From: Cenococcum geophilum 1.58
Taxonomy: Eukaryota > Ascomycota > Dothideomycetes > Gloniales > Gloniaceae
Assembly (NCBI GenBank): GCA_001692895.1
Contig: KV748231.1
Location: forward strand, 853,888-917,887
Length of the DNA: 64,000 nt
Direction of reading: 5' to 3'
The position numbers and the translations under genes are program-made. Each line of letters begins with the position of its first letter. The stretch's first letter is position 1. Under the pieces are notes generated by a model. It was given only the letters and a program-made list of their open reading frames with translations. It did no database searches and had not been told where the DNA came from. Positions 23,294-34,799 of the stretch are shown here, one piece after another.

Positions 23294-25924
23294 ATGGACC
23301 AAGCAGACTCCCAGGCTAACGTCGAGCAATTTGCCTACGACTCCCTCCCAAACCCCTCTTCTATTCGTCTTCTCCGCCGCGACGGCAGAGATTCATCCGG
23401 CCGCTTGAGCTTCTTCCTCGATACTGTCGACCTGCACGACCAACCCTACTATCATTGCTTGTCGTACACATGGGGTAACCCGCACGCCGACGGAAGCCTT
23501 TTTGGGACGTACTTCCAACAGCGTGCTCCCGAATATGGGCCAGGCCGGTCGTACCCGGTCATCATCAATGGCAAACTTCTCAATATTGGCAAGAACCTGC
23601 ACGATGCTATGGAGCAGCTGCCCAAGGATTGCTGGGCTAACCGAGTGAAGCGTGTATACAAGCACTTGGACGGCAGGCTTACAATCCATATTGCCGCGAA
23701 ACTTGGTTCCCAGGCGGTGCTTCGGTCGCATCTTCAGCACGGGGCAGACGCATCAGCTAGGGATGCGGGCGGAAAAACACCGGTGCATTATGCGGCGATG
23801 TATGGACATTTAGCGGCCGTGAAGGAGCTGGTTAGTGCTAGAGCGGATGTTACGATTAAGGATAATAAGGGGAAGATGCCTATTGCCTATGCTTGGGAGA
23901 ACAAGAACGAAGAGATAGTACATTACCTTGTGAAGTGCATGATGCCTGATTTTAGGGCAACAACAAGAGAGGCGAGCACGATAAGCAAGTCGTTCGACGA
24001 TCTCACCTGGATCGATGCAATCTGTATAAACCAGCAGGATGTGGGGGAACGCAACGCACAAGTCGCCATAATGGACCGAATCTACGAGAGAGCGGGATAC
24101 GTACTCGCGTGGCTTGGGGATGAGGATCCTAGTACAGCAACAGGAGTTGAGACACTACAGAAAATATCGGCTGCTGGTGACGCGATTAAAAGTTGCCGTA
24201 TTATACCGTACCAAACATGCGATCCGGCGGAGTATGAAAGGGAGGGAACACCACCCATTTCCATGTTTGAGTGGAATTCACTCGCGGCAATATTCGCGCG
24301 GCAATGGTTCCGACGAATCTGGATTGTCCAAGAGTTTGTCTTTGCCACCGACCTGATTGCTTACTGCGGCAAGCATGAGATTCTTTTCTCCGATGTCTCC
24401 AGAGTGTGCGATGTACTTACGACCCTGTACCGTAAACTTGGTTATGAGTCCTCGCAGAGATATGTTCCCCTCGACCAGGTTGCAACTAGCCTAGAGTATT
24501 TCTACGAGATGCTGCAGAAAATCAGAGACGAGCGGATCGGACTAGCTAACCGCTTCACACGAGAAAATGGTAGGCCCTTTGGGAGTCTCTTTTCATTGCC
24601 GAATCTGGTTACAACGACGTTCCCATTTCATGCAACGGATCCACGGGACAAGATCTTTTCTCTAGCTGCACTCTTAACACTGGGCCCAAATCCCCAATCT
24701 GCTTTCCGTCCAGATTACTCTAGGCCAGTACAGGTATGCTACACCTGGGCCACGGCGGAAATAATAATGCAAACCGGAAATCTGGGCGTTCTGGCTTGGG
24801 TTCAGGATGCCGCGCATAAGCTCCTCTCAAACTTACCTACATGGGTCCCCGACTACAGTCGTCGAGGCACGAGTCCCCTTCCTTCATCCTATTTCAACGT
24901 CTTTCCGACCCCGCGGCAAAACCCCGTCCGCTTAGACCCCCCCGGATCGCCTGGCAATTTCACACTGGGCCTGGCTGGATTCGAATGGGATACTGTGGAG
25001 CTGGTCGCAGGCCCAAGGCAACCTAAATTCAAACTCGACGCTAGCTGGTTTAATCTCGCTCTCCACTTGCGTATAACGTACCATACCGGCCAACCCCGTA
25101 GCGAAGTCCTTTGGCGCACTCTCTGCGCTGACCAAGACATCCACAAAATACACCCCGCACCTGCCAACCTGCAGCACTCGTTCAAGAGCCTGATATGCGC
25201 GCTGATATGCGAAAACGCTGAGAAGCGTCTTGATTCTTGCCTCTCTTTGGCATCTGGAGCGGCCCAAATCGCCAATCGCCTAGATGGGCGCGTTAACGAG
25301 AATAATCATGGTGCCGTGGTGCGCATCTCCAACATACAAACTCAACTGCGGGAGAAAACCCGGCTGGACAGCGACTGGTTTAACCCCGTGCGTAGCAGTC
25401 TGCAAGACTTGCTCTTGTTGAGTCTCACTGAATCTCCCTCTGCGACGTCAAGAAGTCATACGCCATCGCTGCGTGAGATTGAGCAGTTCTTCCAAACTGC
25501 CCAGACAAGGTTAGCGCCAGAGGCTTCCGTGACCCTCGAGGAGTCTTCGCAAACCTACTTTATGAGGACACAATCTTATGAAGATAGGCCTGAGGAAACC
25601 ACGGAGGCTATCTCTGCGCAGTCTAAGGGTCCCTTCGCGTTGGCGTATAGTCATGTTTACGGTGGAAGGCGATTGTTTATAACGAGTAAGAAGTATCTTG
25701 GACTTGGGCCGGAGTCGCTGAAGGTGGGAGATTCCATATTCCTGCTTTCTGGGGGAAAGATGCCGCTTATTCTCCGCCCAATTGTAGTAGGTGAGAGACC
25801 GGACAGGGGTGGACGAAACTTTCACCTTGTTGGCGAGGCATATGTCCATGGCATTATGCATGGCGAAGCTGTTAGCTATGAAAATAATACTCAGCCGACA
25901 GTAGAAGAAGTTACCTTACTATAA
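23294..25924 (+). CDS. HET-domain protein with ankyrin repeats inserted in the HET domain
   Basis: This is the only intact gene seen: 876 codons, one exon, ATG to TAA. HET-domain proteins act in fungal self/non-self recognition and can trigger cell death when cells fuse. The HET block 1 reads YHCLSYTWG (residues 53-61), followed by INGKLLNIGKNLHDAMEQL (91-109). The conserved centre LTWIDAICINQQD only appears at 237-249, with RIYERAGYVLAWLGDED at 262-278. Between them (about 125-215) sit two to three ankyrin repeats, with the readable cores GKTPVHYAAMYGHLAAVKEL and GKMPIAYAWENKNEEIVHYL. Further family blocks are RQWFRRIWIVQEF (336-348), DPRDKIFSLAALL (449-461), LPTWVPDYS (514-522) and the C-terminal YVHGIMHGEAV (850-860). 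Codons show no RIP. The start is the first Met of the frame and leaves about 20 residues before homology. A missed intron cannot be excluded. Confidence 0.93.
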   Translation: MDQADSQANVEQFAYDSLPNPSSIRLLRRDGRDSSGRLSFFLDTVDLHDQPYYHCLSYTWGNPHADGSLFGTYFQQRAPEYGPGRSYPVIINGKLLNIGKNLHDAMEQLPKDCWANRVKRVYKHLDGRLTIHIAAKLGSQAVLRSHLQHGADASARDAGGKTPVHYAAMYGHLAAVKELVSARADVTIKDNKGKMPIAYAWENKNEEIVHYLVKCMMPDFRATTREASTISKSFDDLTWIDAICINQQDVGERNAQVAIMDRIYERAGYVLAWLGDEDPSTATGVETLQKISAAGDAIKSCRIIPYQTCDPAEYEREGTPPISMFEWNSLAAIFARQWFRRIWIVQEFVFATDLIAYCGKHEILFSDVSRVCDVLTTLYRKLGYESSQRYVPLDQVATSLEYFYEMLQKIRDERIGLANRFTRENGRPFGSLFSLPNLVTTTFPFHATDPRDKIFSLAALLTLGPNPQSAFRPDYSRPVQVCYTWATAEIIMQTGNLGVLAWVQDAAHKLLSNLPTWVPDYSRRGTSPLPSSYFNVFPTPRQNPVRLDPPGSPGNFTLGLAGFEWDTVELVAGPRQPKFKLDASWFNLALHLRITYHTGQPRSEVLWRTLCADQDIHKIHPAPANLQHSFKSLICALICENAEKRLDSCLSLASGAAQIANRLDGRVNENNHGAVVRISNIQTQLREKTRLDSDWFNPVRSSLQDLLLLSLTESPSATSRSHTPSLREIEQFFQTAQTRLAPEASVTLEESSQTYFMRTQSYEDRPEETTEAISAQSKGPFALAYSHVYGGRRLFITSKKYLGLGPESLKVGDSIFLLSGGKMPLILRPIVVGERPDRGGRNFHLVGEAYVHGIMHGEAVSYENNTQPTVEEVTLL

Positions 25925-26400
25925 AGGAGTACAATACGCAAATATATTTAGGTAGCTTGCTTACCTATCTCGTCTAAGAGGATGCACAGTTCTGCAGCGA
26001 TATTGCGGGGCGAAATGCACAGCATCCCCAAATCCTGGTCCATGATTGCGTCATCGTGCGAACCTGACGGTGTTTAGTGGGGAATGGATCTGGACACGCT
26101 AACCGGCATACAAAAACCTCGCATTTACGTCCTAGTGCTGCAACGCCGAGGCTCATTCACCAACGTCGTAAGCACATGAGTGGTATGTAACGGTAGTGAA
26201 TGTGGTTTGGCAAGGAATGTCGCCACCACAAGCAGGGAGGGCGGCCGACCCGCTCTGGCCATAGGGTTGTCGAGGTGGCGTTTCCCAGACATTAGCGTGG
26301 TCGAAAAGACAGGACGTTTACACCCAAGCGAACAAGCCGATCACAATGAGCGAATCAATGGACACGCAGCTCTCACAGTTGGCTTCTGAACTGGAGCTGG
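25925..26400. other. Clean sequence downstream of the HET gene
   Basis: GC-normal, no second gene recognised. A short open frame at 26180-26389 (+) reads SREGGRPALA, and the opposite-strand frame at 22609-22887 reads SREGGRPAPA; this comes from the inverted motif copies, not from a protein family I know. The RIP signature returns soon after 26400. Confidence 0.55.
26234..26253 (-). repeat. 20-bp GC-rich motif, right inverted copy
   Basis: AGGGAGGGCGGCCGACCCGC, the exact reverse complement of 22787-22806. Beyond the core, similarity is partial on both sides (for example GTCGAGG near 26269). Confidence 0.85.
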
Positions 26401-27480
26401 TACTCTAGCGCCAGAATGTATTTAGATGGCTCTTAGTAACTAAGATCCCTATGATAAACGTAAGGAGTGACAGAGTTTATTAATATTGTAGTCGCTTGCG
26501 AGAGGCAGTAGGAAACTATAGCATAGTACCGGCCATCTAGACCCTAAAGAATATGGATTCTCTACTTTATCTATTTTAGTGGATACATATGTAGAAGAGC
26601 ACTTAAAAGAATAATTGAAGCGCTTTAATTGCTATAAAAGCTATATAATATAGATATACTTGGACTTACTATAAAGCGTTCTATCTTTCTTATTTTAAGA
26701 AGTAATTAGTTATTTTTAAGGACTTTTGGAAGTCTAACGTGCCGTAAATTTAAGAGCCCTAACTCCCCCATTACCTCAGCAAGCTCAGACGTAATTTCAT
26801 TGGTGCGGATTTTCAATCGGTCCGCAAGCTGACTAACTACGTTTGTGCGAAACCACTGGAATCACGTCTGAGCTATATTTCCGAGGGTTCTTACGCGTTC
26901 TAATAATATCCGCGTTGCAGAGATTGCGGAGATTAAAATAACTCAACACTAATATTTTATATTACTTCCTAAAGTTTATCGATTATATAACAGAACCTAG
27001 GCTTTTAAAATATATAATTTTTATTACTTAGGTATTTTTAGGTCTTATAATCATTTTCGTTAAAAAAAAACGCGTTATTAGGAATCCCGTAACTATATAT
27101 AACTTTATTAAACGCTAGCTAATATATATAAAACCCGTATAGATTTATAATAGCTACCCTAAAGAACCTATTATAGCCTGGCGGACATATATAGTGTCCG
27201 CGTTATAGTATATAACACCTACTAAAACCTTATTACACGCTAATTACTAAGCTACGGATATCCGGTAAATTTACTATATACCGCCACCAAAACCCGCTAG
27301 GTAGAGAGGGAAGAAGTTAAATAAGGTATTAGAACAGCCGCGGTTATATTAGGTGCCGGATAATTAAACTTAGAGGAGTTATAGAATAAACTAGGAGCGA
27401 CGGCTATAGGACCTTTAAGATTAGCTTCTTACGCTTTACGGAGAGAGTAAGGCCTAGTAGCTAAGTAAGGTTAATAAGGC
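26401..27480. other. Return to RIP-mutated DNA, with a clean hairpin
   Basis: Largely AT-rich. A cleaner stretch (about 26760-26890) contains inverted 22-nt arms, 26782-26803 and 26853-26874, with three mismatches and a 49-nt loop; it may be a small MITE. From about 27060 the DNA leads into the helicase pseudogene and may hold its N-terminal part, but no motif is clear. Confidence 0.5.
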
Positions 27481-29470
27481 TATTACATTTTTATATCCGT
27501 ATTATAGACGTATAGAGTAACTTAAAGCCCTTAGGTGGCTGCTATTTAAGAAAAAAGATATAATACTTATTATAAAAACCTTATTTAGTAAGAGTATAAT
27601 AATATAAGTAATGCCATGTCTTCTTTAGGCCTTAGTAGTAATTATCATCTTACCACTTAATGCGATTAGCGTAGAGTAGAAGGTAAAGATTAAGGAGCTT
27701 CCTAAAATAAGGCCGGTTTATATATACGCTAAAATAATATTTATATATCTTTTACGGGAAATCCGCATTAGAGTATACACCTATATTTTAATATTGCCAG
27801 AGCTGTTAGTTAGTAAAAGGTTTTATAAAACTCTTACTAACCCTACCTTTTATATATATATTAGCTTAGTAGTAATTAATAAGGTGCACCTTATAGCTAA
27901 TTAGGGGGGGTTATTCCGGAATTTGTATATATAGCTATAGAAAGTACAGTCGTTATTAGGGCGGAAGCCTTAGTTTACTTATACTGCAACGCCTAACAAT
28001 ATAATATTTAAGATTATTTAAGAGTTGGCGGGCTTTTAAAATAATATTAATATAGTATAGATATCGATTAACCGGCCGGATCTATTAATTATTAGAAAAT
28101 ACGTTAAGTAAGGAAATAAGAAGTCCTTTAAGAGCTTATACTTTATTATAGACCGCGCGTATACCGCTATATCCGCTAAGTAGAAAATCTAATATACGCT
28201 AACTCTCCACTAGATCTTAAAGATAATTATCTTTTTTAATTTAAAGGAACTAATATTACTAGGCAGGGACTTAATTTATTTATAGTTAGTATATTACAGG
28301 TACTAGAAAGCGTAGGCTAGAAGAGCTGTTTAGCTTTATTATATATTATTAGCTATTATAGATAAAGACAGACTATATAAGGAGTTTAGAAAGCCTAACT
28401 TAGAAATCTATATTTTACTCTCCTTTAACGCGCTTGCCCATAGCGCTAATATTCCTAATATTAACTATATCGCGTAGTATTGCATATATAAAGATAAGTC
28501 CGTCAACATAATATGGTAACAACTTAGACGTAGTGCTTATAGTAGTGGTTAAATAGGTAAGGCGATATTTCTAATTAAGGATTGGTATAAAGGTCTACGT
28601 AAGGATATTACTAGGCCAGCTAAAAATCGCGATTGTACTAAAGCCTTCCAATCTTAGCTAAGTTAACTTAGCCGTAAATATTATATTAAGCAATATATAC
28701 TATAAGAGGACGGGGCTACTAATTTTACTAGTAATATATCTTTAAGAGTGTCTGTATATAGTAATGCTAATTCTAATTTATCCGCATTTAATATAGGGTG
28801 AGAGCTTAGTCTAGGTAGAATATCCGTAGTTCTACCTATAGATATTCTACTAGGGAAGCTAGCGCGGCGCCTAAAGACTAAAGCTAAAAAAAGAGTAGCT
28901 CTCTCCTATTATATATATGCTCTTATAAATAAGGAAAAGGGCTGCTTATAAAAGATTATATTAGAGAACTATAAGGAACAGTCTCCGTCTACTAGTAGCT
29001 AGGGTTATTACTTTAACTATAATCCTACTTTACGGGCTTTTAAAGAGTTTAATATCCGTAAGCTATATATAAAGGGGATTCTAAGGAAGATATAATAAAA
29101 GGCCTTTACTATAAGCATAAAAAACTGGTTCTGTAACTAGATAGAGAAGAAATATTAGTACGTTATTTAGAATCCGACCTTAAGCTACATTATATCTAAT
29201 AAGCAAATTAACGCCCTTTATAGCTGCGCCTAGTATATAACTAGCTACAAGGCGCTTAAGAAAAACCTACCTAATTAGAATTATAATTAGCTTAGTAATA
29301 ATCTAGATAAGTTTATTACCTTTATTTAAGTAGAGGTAGAAAAGGCAAATTAGGCAGAAAGCTAGCTATTAGCGTTAGTAAGCAAATTAAAAAATAGCGT
29401 AGAGCGGATATTACCACGGTCTAGGGTAGTGGAGAGGCGTATAGTATTAGCAGCTTAACGTCCGTAAATA
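27480..29470 (+). pseudogene. RecQ-like DNA helicase, RIP-killed
   Basis: The helicase motifs appear in order in one main frame. Motif I reads KTLFSKSI (about 27571-27605), with the Walker glycine changed to Ser. Motif II reads VVINKVHLIAN (about 27867-27902); the family DEVH box has become NKVH by two G-to-A changes. Motif III reads FTYTATP (about 27975-27998). The C-terminal helicase part follows, with FFNLKELILLGRDLI and YKDKSVNIIW, and motif VI is degraded near 28510-28575. Downstream (28600-29470) the frame continues as a Lys/Ser-rich tail. RecQ helicases unwind DNA using ATP; in fungi multi-copy versions often sit near telomeres. That location is inference. Stops at many Gln/Trp positions make it dead. 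Confidence 0.8.
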
Positions 29471-29689
29471 TAAGTAGCTTAGCTACCTTAATCAATATCC
29501 ACCGAAAATCTGCATACGGGGTAGCTAACACTATTACCTTCTTAGCCTATATCTAGTAGGAACACATAGCTAGCTAGCTTAAACTCTAGCTAGTAGAACA
29601 CCTTTAGGCTAAGTATACTAATACCCTATAACGGATATTAGTCCTAGTAACACAACGGTTAGGTTTAGTTTTTAATATAGGGTAGATAT

Positions 29690-30485
29690 CTAGGATTCTA
29701 AAGTCAGGCTAGGTATTAATAGCCCTAGGGTAATAATTAGCATTAGTTATTATTAGGTATTAAGTATCGGCCTCTTAGATATTAGGGTCTATACTATAAT
29801 AATAAATATTAACTCCCTATAGCTCCCAGATATCTAAGTCTATACTATAGTATTAGAAACCAGTCTTTAGGGTAGGCTAGGTATTATAGCTTATAAGGCA
29901 GCTCCGTACCTTAACCCTTAGAATAATCCGGATATTAGAGCTTATAGCGCAGTATTAAGTCTTAGCCCTTAGAGTAATCCGGATATTAAAGCTTATAGCA
30001 TAGCATTAAATCTAAATCCTTAGGGCAGGCTAAGTATTAGAGCTTACAGTATAATACTAAGTCTTAACTTTTAGATAAGCCTAAGGTTTAATATTTATAA
30101 CATAGCACTAGATCTCCAATTACGAAAATTTCTAAAGTTTAAGATTTATACTATAGCACCAGTTCCTAGGTAGTAGGAAATCTAGAAATTTAGAATTTAT
30201 AACATAGTATTAAATCTCCGCTCTTAGAGAATCCTAAGGCTTAGGATTTAAGTTATAATACTAAATCTCCGCTTCTAGGAAACTCTAAGGCTTAGGGTTT
30301 ATAGGCTAATACTTAATCTCCACCCTCTAAACTAGGCGTAGTTTAGAATTTACGTGCTAATACTCGATCCCCGCCTTCTAAATTAGGTGCGGCTTAGAAT
30401 TTGCAGTCTAATATTTAATCTCCGCTCTTTAAACTAGGCATAGCTTAGAACCTACGGCCTAGTACTTAATCTCCGCCCTTAGCTT
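29690..30485 (+). repeat. 51-bp tandem array (17-residue coding unit)
   Basis: About fifteen imperfect units of 51 bp. Two adjacent units near 29915-30015 are nearly identical (CCTTAGAATAATCCGGATATT type). In one frame each unit reads like SPPSKLGAA, a stop, NLRPST and a further stop, so it was probably a 17-residue coding repeat with RIP stops at Gln codons. It lies downstream of the helicase and may be its C-terminal tail or the end of a following gene. Confidence 0.75.
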
Positions 30486-31189
30486 TAGATATAACGCAGC
30501 TTTAGTAGGTTAGTATTTAATATTCCTTAGTATTTTACTTATTTATTAATTTAACTAAGACTAGGGTAGAGCTCTAATTAATATCTAGGTGTTAAGTATT
30601 AATCTCTATATATATATTTAAATGGTCTATTAGATTTTTATCTAGAAAGATATTAAGGTTTATACTAAAAGCTCCTAAAACCCGTAGAACCTATATTATA
30701 TTAGCCATTTAGTTTAAGTGTCTTATAATCCTCTTAACTAGATATTATCCGTTCTTCTTAGGCTACTATACCTTAAGCCTTTTAGCCAATATTAGATCTA
30801 CCTCGCAGTAAGAGAAAATAAAAGGATATATCTGCGTACTTTAAAAGTAAGAAATCCGCTTACTAAGTAAACCCAATATCCGCTTATAACCCTTCTTTAG
30901 CACCTTAATTAAGCGGTAATTCTATATTAAAATGTTACTTTATAAGTTAACTAGACGGCGCCTACTTACTTTAATTATTATTATTAATTCTATTTATTGC
31001 CCGATTTGGTCCCTTTTTAGGTCTATATAGGCTACTACCTATCTATATAGGAAAAAAATCCCCTTAAGGGGGAAAAACCTAAGTATTTCCTTGCCGCTAG
31101 TAATACGCGTTTCGCCTTTGCCTAGCTAGTATATCTTTGTGTCTTTTGTCTGCCTTATATACTATACTTCCTAGGTATATTGGAAGATC
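30486..31189. other. AT-rich DNA between helicase repeats and LINE
   Basis: No feature recognised apart from a short palindrome around CCCCTTAAGGGG near 31053-31066. Confidence 0.5.
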
Positions 31190-31329
31190 TAAGGGGAGAG
31201 AGTAGTAGGAGGGTCTGGCGATTTGCTAGTGTGCCGCCTATGGCTAGGCGGGGGGTGACCAGTCTCTAAGGGGCTGGAGGGGGGCGTGTCCTATAGTGTC
31301 CTCCTGTTAGATCTTGTGTGCAGTTTAGA

Positions 31330-34300
31330 ACTGCTAGAGGACTCCTTATCCTATAAGCCATTTTGCTGCTGCTTATAGGCCTCTACTTATAGAGAGCATC
31401 TAGTTAATATTGTTTATGCCTACGCTAGCGAGTAGCTAGTCCCTTGCTGAGCGGTGGCTGCAAAATAGTAGTATATGGCGTACTGTCTGAGCGGGCCATC
31501 CGTATATACACTAAGGTGTAGTACTTAGGATATAGATGCCCGCGAGCTATGCGTTTAGGCCTAAAACCTCCGTCTATAGTAGGAAGGCGGCTATAGACTC
31601 CGCTTTTATTAGTCCTTTATATAGGGGGAGAGTCGGTGTTAACTATAGGGTGTTCTATATGGTTGCGTCTTATATTTCCGCTACTTCCTTCTATTATTGC
31701 TTCCATTCGAGATCTGCCTATCTTGCGATTAGTATAGTAGATCTCCACTTATATTGGTGGCCTCCTATCCTCTATTGCCGTTGTGGCGCTCTATTAGTGT
31801 GGCGTTAGGTCTCTGCCTGGTAGGCTAGTAGTTCCTATATTTTCTTTTTTCTCTCTACTGCTTATAGGTAGAGGGCTTCCTAGCTAGTGTACTTGGGCGT
31901 GTCTCCCCTTTAAGGAGCCCTTGCTCTTTATATATATCTTATTTCTTATATACGTTTTAGCATTTAGCGGATTTTTTCTTCTACTGGGTGGCCTTATACT
32001 GTGACTGCTCTCTATATTGCGGTTATGTTGATATATACGTCTAATAGTGGAACTGCCGCTTTATATTTAAGTGCGGCGCGTAGTGTTCTTCTATATGCCC
32101 CTATAGTTCTACGCAGGCACTTGTTTTATAGCTTGGCTAATAGCGCTAGGGCGCTCTTTACTTACACCTTGCTATTTAGTCCTAGGCCCCAGACCTAGGA
32201 GCCGTATAGCATTGTTGGCCTTACGACTGCTATATATAGTAGGCGTGTAAGTCTAAATAAGGGTCCCTATATTAAGGCGGTAATTTATAATACTGCCGAG
32301 AATGTAGCTGCTCCCCTATAAGTCGCCTGTACAATATACTTGTTTTAGTTTAGTTTAGAGTCTACCTAGACCCCTAAGATCTTAAGGGTGGCTTCTAGTT
32401 TTGCTTCGTAGCCCTAGATATTTATTATTAAGGCTAAATCGCTACTTGCCCTTCTTTTCCTTATAAAGTGGATAAGCTAGTATTTATCTAGTGCGAATTT
32501 AGCGCCGTATTGTTTTGCCTATATAATGCACCTGTTATACGCCTAGTTTAGCCTAGTATAGTTTTCTACTACTATATTTCCCTATATAATTAGGTTTGTG
32601 TCGTTAACAAATCTAAGGGCTATTATATCCTTACTATTATTAAATGTCTCTAGTAGTTCGGATATAAAGAAGAGGAATAGGATTGGTAAGAGGGGTAATC
32701 CCTATAGGATGCCTATGGGTATTAGTATTAATTCACTTTCGTATCCCTTAATTATAATTTTTATAGTGCGCCCTATTAGGAAGGTATAGATAAACTTAAT
32801 TATCTAGTCTAGTAGGCCCTTATTTCTTAGGATCTATAGGAGTCTTTTATATAATATATTATTAAAGGCTCCGCTTAGGTCTAGGCTTAATATAGATATA
32901 GTGCATCCTAGGTGAGCTTGCCATACCGCTTGGACGCTAAAGGTAATTAGAGAGAGGGCTAAGAGGGTTAATCGTTTCTTTCTTGCGCCCATTTATGTCT
33001 ACAGTAGTAGCTCCTATACTTCTACCGCTTCTTATATATATTCTATAACTATCTTTTCTAGGAGCTTTCCTAGGGTGTTTTCTAGGGCGATTGGGCAGTA
33101 GCTTTCCGGAAGGGAATAGTCTTTTTTTTTATACCTTTTGTAAGATAACCGTAGTTATTACTTTAAAGCCTTTAGGTAGTTCGCCTCCTTAGAGACAGGA
33201 GGTTATAGCGTTAGTAAGTAGTATTACTATCGCTTTTACCGCAGCCTTAATTGCCTTATTTAGGATCTTATTTAGCCCTAGCGCTTTACTAGTAGGGAGC
33301 TTTTATATAGCGTCCTTTATTTCTTTTACTAATATTATATAGCTTATTTCGATAGGTATAGGAAGGGATTAGCTGCTAATGTCCTATAGGTCCGCTTGGC
33401 CTACGCCAGGGAAGAACCTTTCTGCTAGTATTTTAATTTTTTCCTCATTATTATTCGTGTACTAGTCCTATTCTGACCGGCGTAGTGCGGGTAGGTAGGG
33501 GTCCCCTAGCGTCTCTTTGGCGGCTTACCTACTCCACTTTAATATATACTATAGTCCCTTGTTATATGGTTTAGTAGGGTTTAAGGTAATTTCTTTAAGG
33601 AATTAGCGCTAGTTATTTCTGCCCTCTTTCTAAATTATCTTCTTAAGCCTGTTTTTAAGGGCCTTAAAGCTCTATTAGTAGTAAGCTTCTATATTATCGC
33701 CTCGCCCTTCTAGCGCCTATAAGTAGCTAGGCCGCCTCTAGCGACTATTTACGGCGGGCGTATTTGCTAGGTTGGGCCTTTAGGCAGTATTCTTTTAGGT
33801 AGTTACTTATAATTCTCTAAATGTCCTCTAGCAATGCTTAAGGTATAGCTGCTAGCCTATTAGTGATTTCCTAGGTATACTTTTTCTGGTTAAATTTTTT
33901 AGTGGCGTATCTCTGGCGGGTTTACTGCGCTAGTACGGCGACGTTAAGCGCTATCCGTATGGGTATATAGTCTATAGTAATTGCCTATATATCTTCTAGT
34001 CCGTAGAACTCTAGTTAGTTTATAAGTGTGTCTTTAATAAATATAAGGTTAATTATACTCTCTTAGGTCCCTCTTTTCTAGGTAGGTTTACCAGTTAGGG
34101 TAGTAAGGGTAAGGCCCCGCGTTTTTAGCTCGTTTAATAGGTAGATCGCCTATACTTTAACTATAGCTTACTACCCTCCCTACGATATATAGTGTGTATT
34201 AAAGTCCCCTAAGATAATTACCTTGCCTTCTACTGTGTTGATTATCTGTTAAAGTAGTCCCTATATAGCAATTTGGGGTTTATTATCGCTTAGGTTATAG

Positions 34301-34790
34301 ACATTAATAATACTAATTTAGCCTTAATTAGTAGCTAGTTATAGCTTATTAATGTTAGGGCTAGTGTTATAGTAGCTCCATACCTATATATCGATGCGTT
34401 AACTAACTAGGAAGTATATATAGGTAGCCAGGTTTGGTTTATATAGGAGATAGTATCCTTTTAGTTGGTATGTTTTGCGTGTTTGCTTATTATATACCGG
34501 TTCTTATAGAGCTATTATTTAGTGCTCTTCTAGGTTTAGGCTATTAAATAGTGGCCGTACTGCTTTGTAGTTTAAGTATCCGCAGTTATATTATACTATT
34601 ATTAATCTATTTATAGTATTGGTTGGTCTAGTAACTTATGGGTATCTTCTGTTCTCCTTTAGGGCGTCTCGGCTGGGGTTATTACAATTAGGATTTTTTA
34701 CTGGGATGGGTTTTTAGAGGCATTAGTGCTGCCTTATGGGCGTCCTACGCTCCGCTTTATAGCTAGTTAGGTAAAGGGTGCTTCTATTAG
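31330..34790 (-). pseudogene. LINE ORF2: endonuclease, reverse transcriptase, RNase H-like
   Basis: The endonuclease is seen at about 33850-34750: ISIINVYN (near 34300) and VIILGDFNTHY (near 34180-34215), the GDFN core of the exonuclease-endonuclease-phosphatase fold. The reverse transcriptase lies at about 32300-33450: LQGLPLLPILFLFFISELLE (about 32655-32715) matches the QGSPLSP block, and the catalytic box reads FVND (about 32607-32618) where the family has FADD, a G-to-A change in the first Asp codon. The part to the left (31330-32200) is expected to hold RNase H and a terminal zinc knuckle but is too mutated to read with confidence. ORF2 proteins nick target DNA and copy the element's RNA there. 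Confidence 0.8.
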
Positions 34791-34799
34791 AGTAGGTAC

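Noticed and set aside
23393..25861. Minus-strand and alternative-frame ORFs within the HET gene
   Set aside because: Shadows of the 876-codon frame; none shows a domain.
29690..30485. CRISPR-like array
   Set aside because: The units are contiguous 51-bp tandem copies with no unique spacers, they keep a 17-residue frame, and the genome is eukaryotic.
31536..32789. Plus-strand open frames of 63-90 codons
   Set aside because: They lie antisense to the LINE reverse transcriptase and RNase H region and arise because stops are depleted on that strand.
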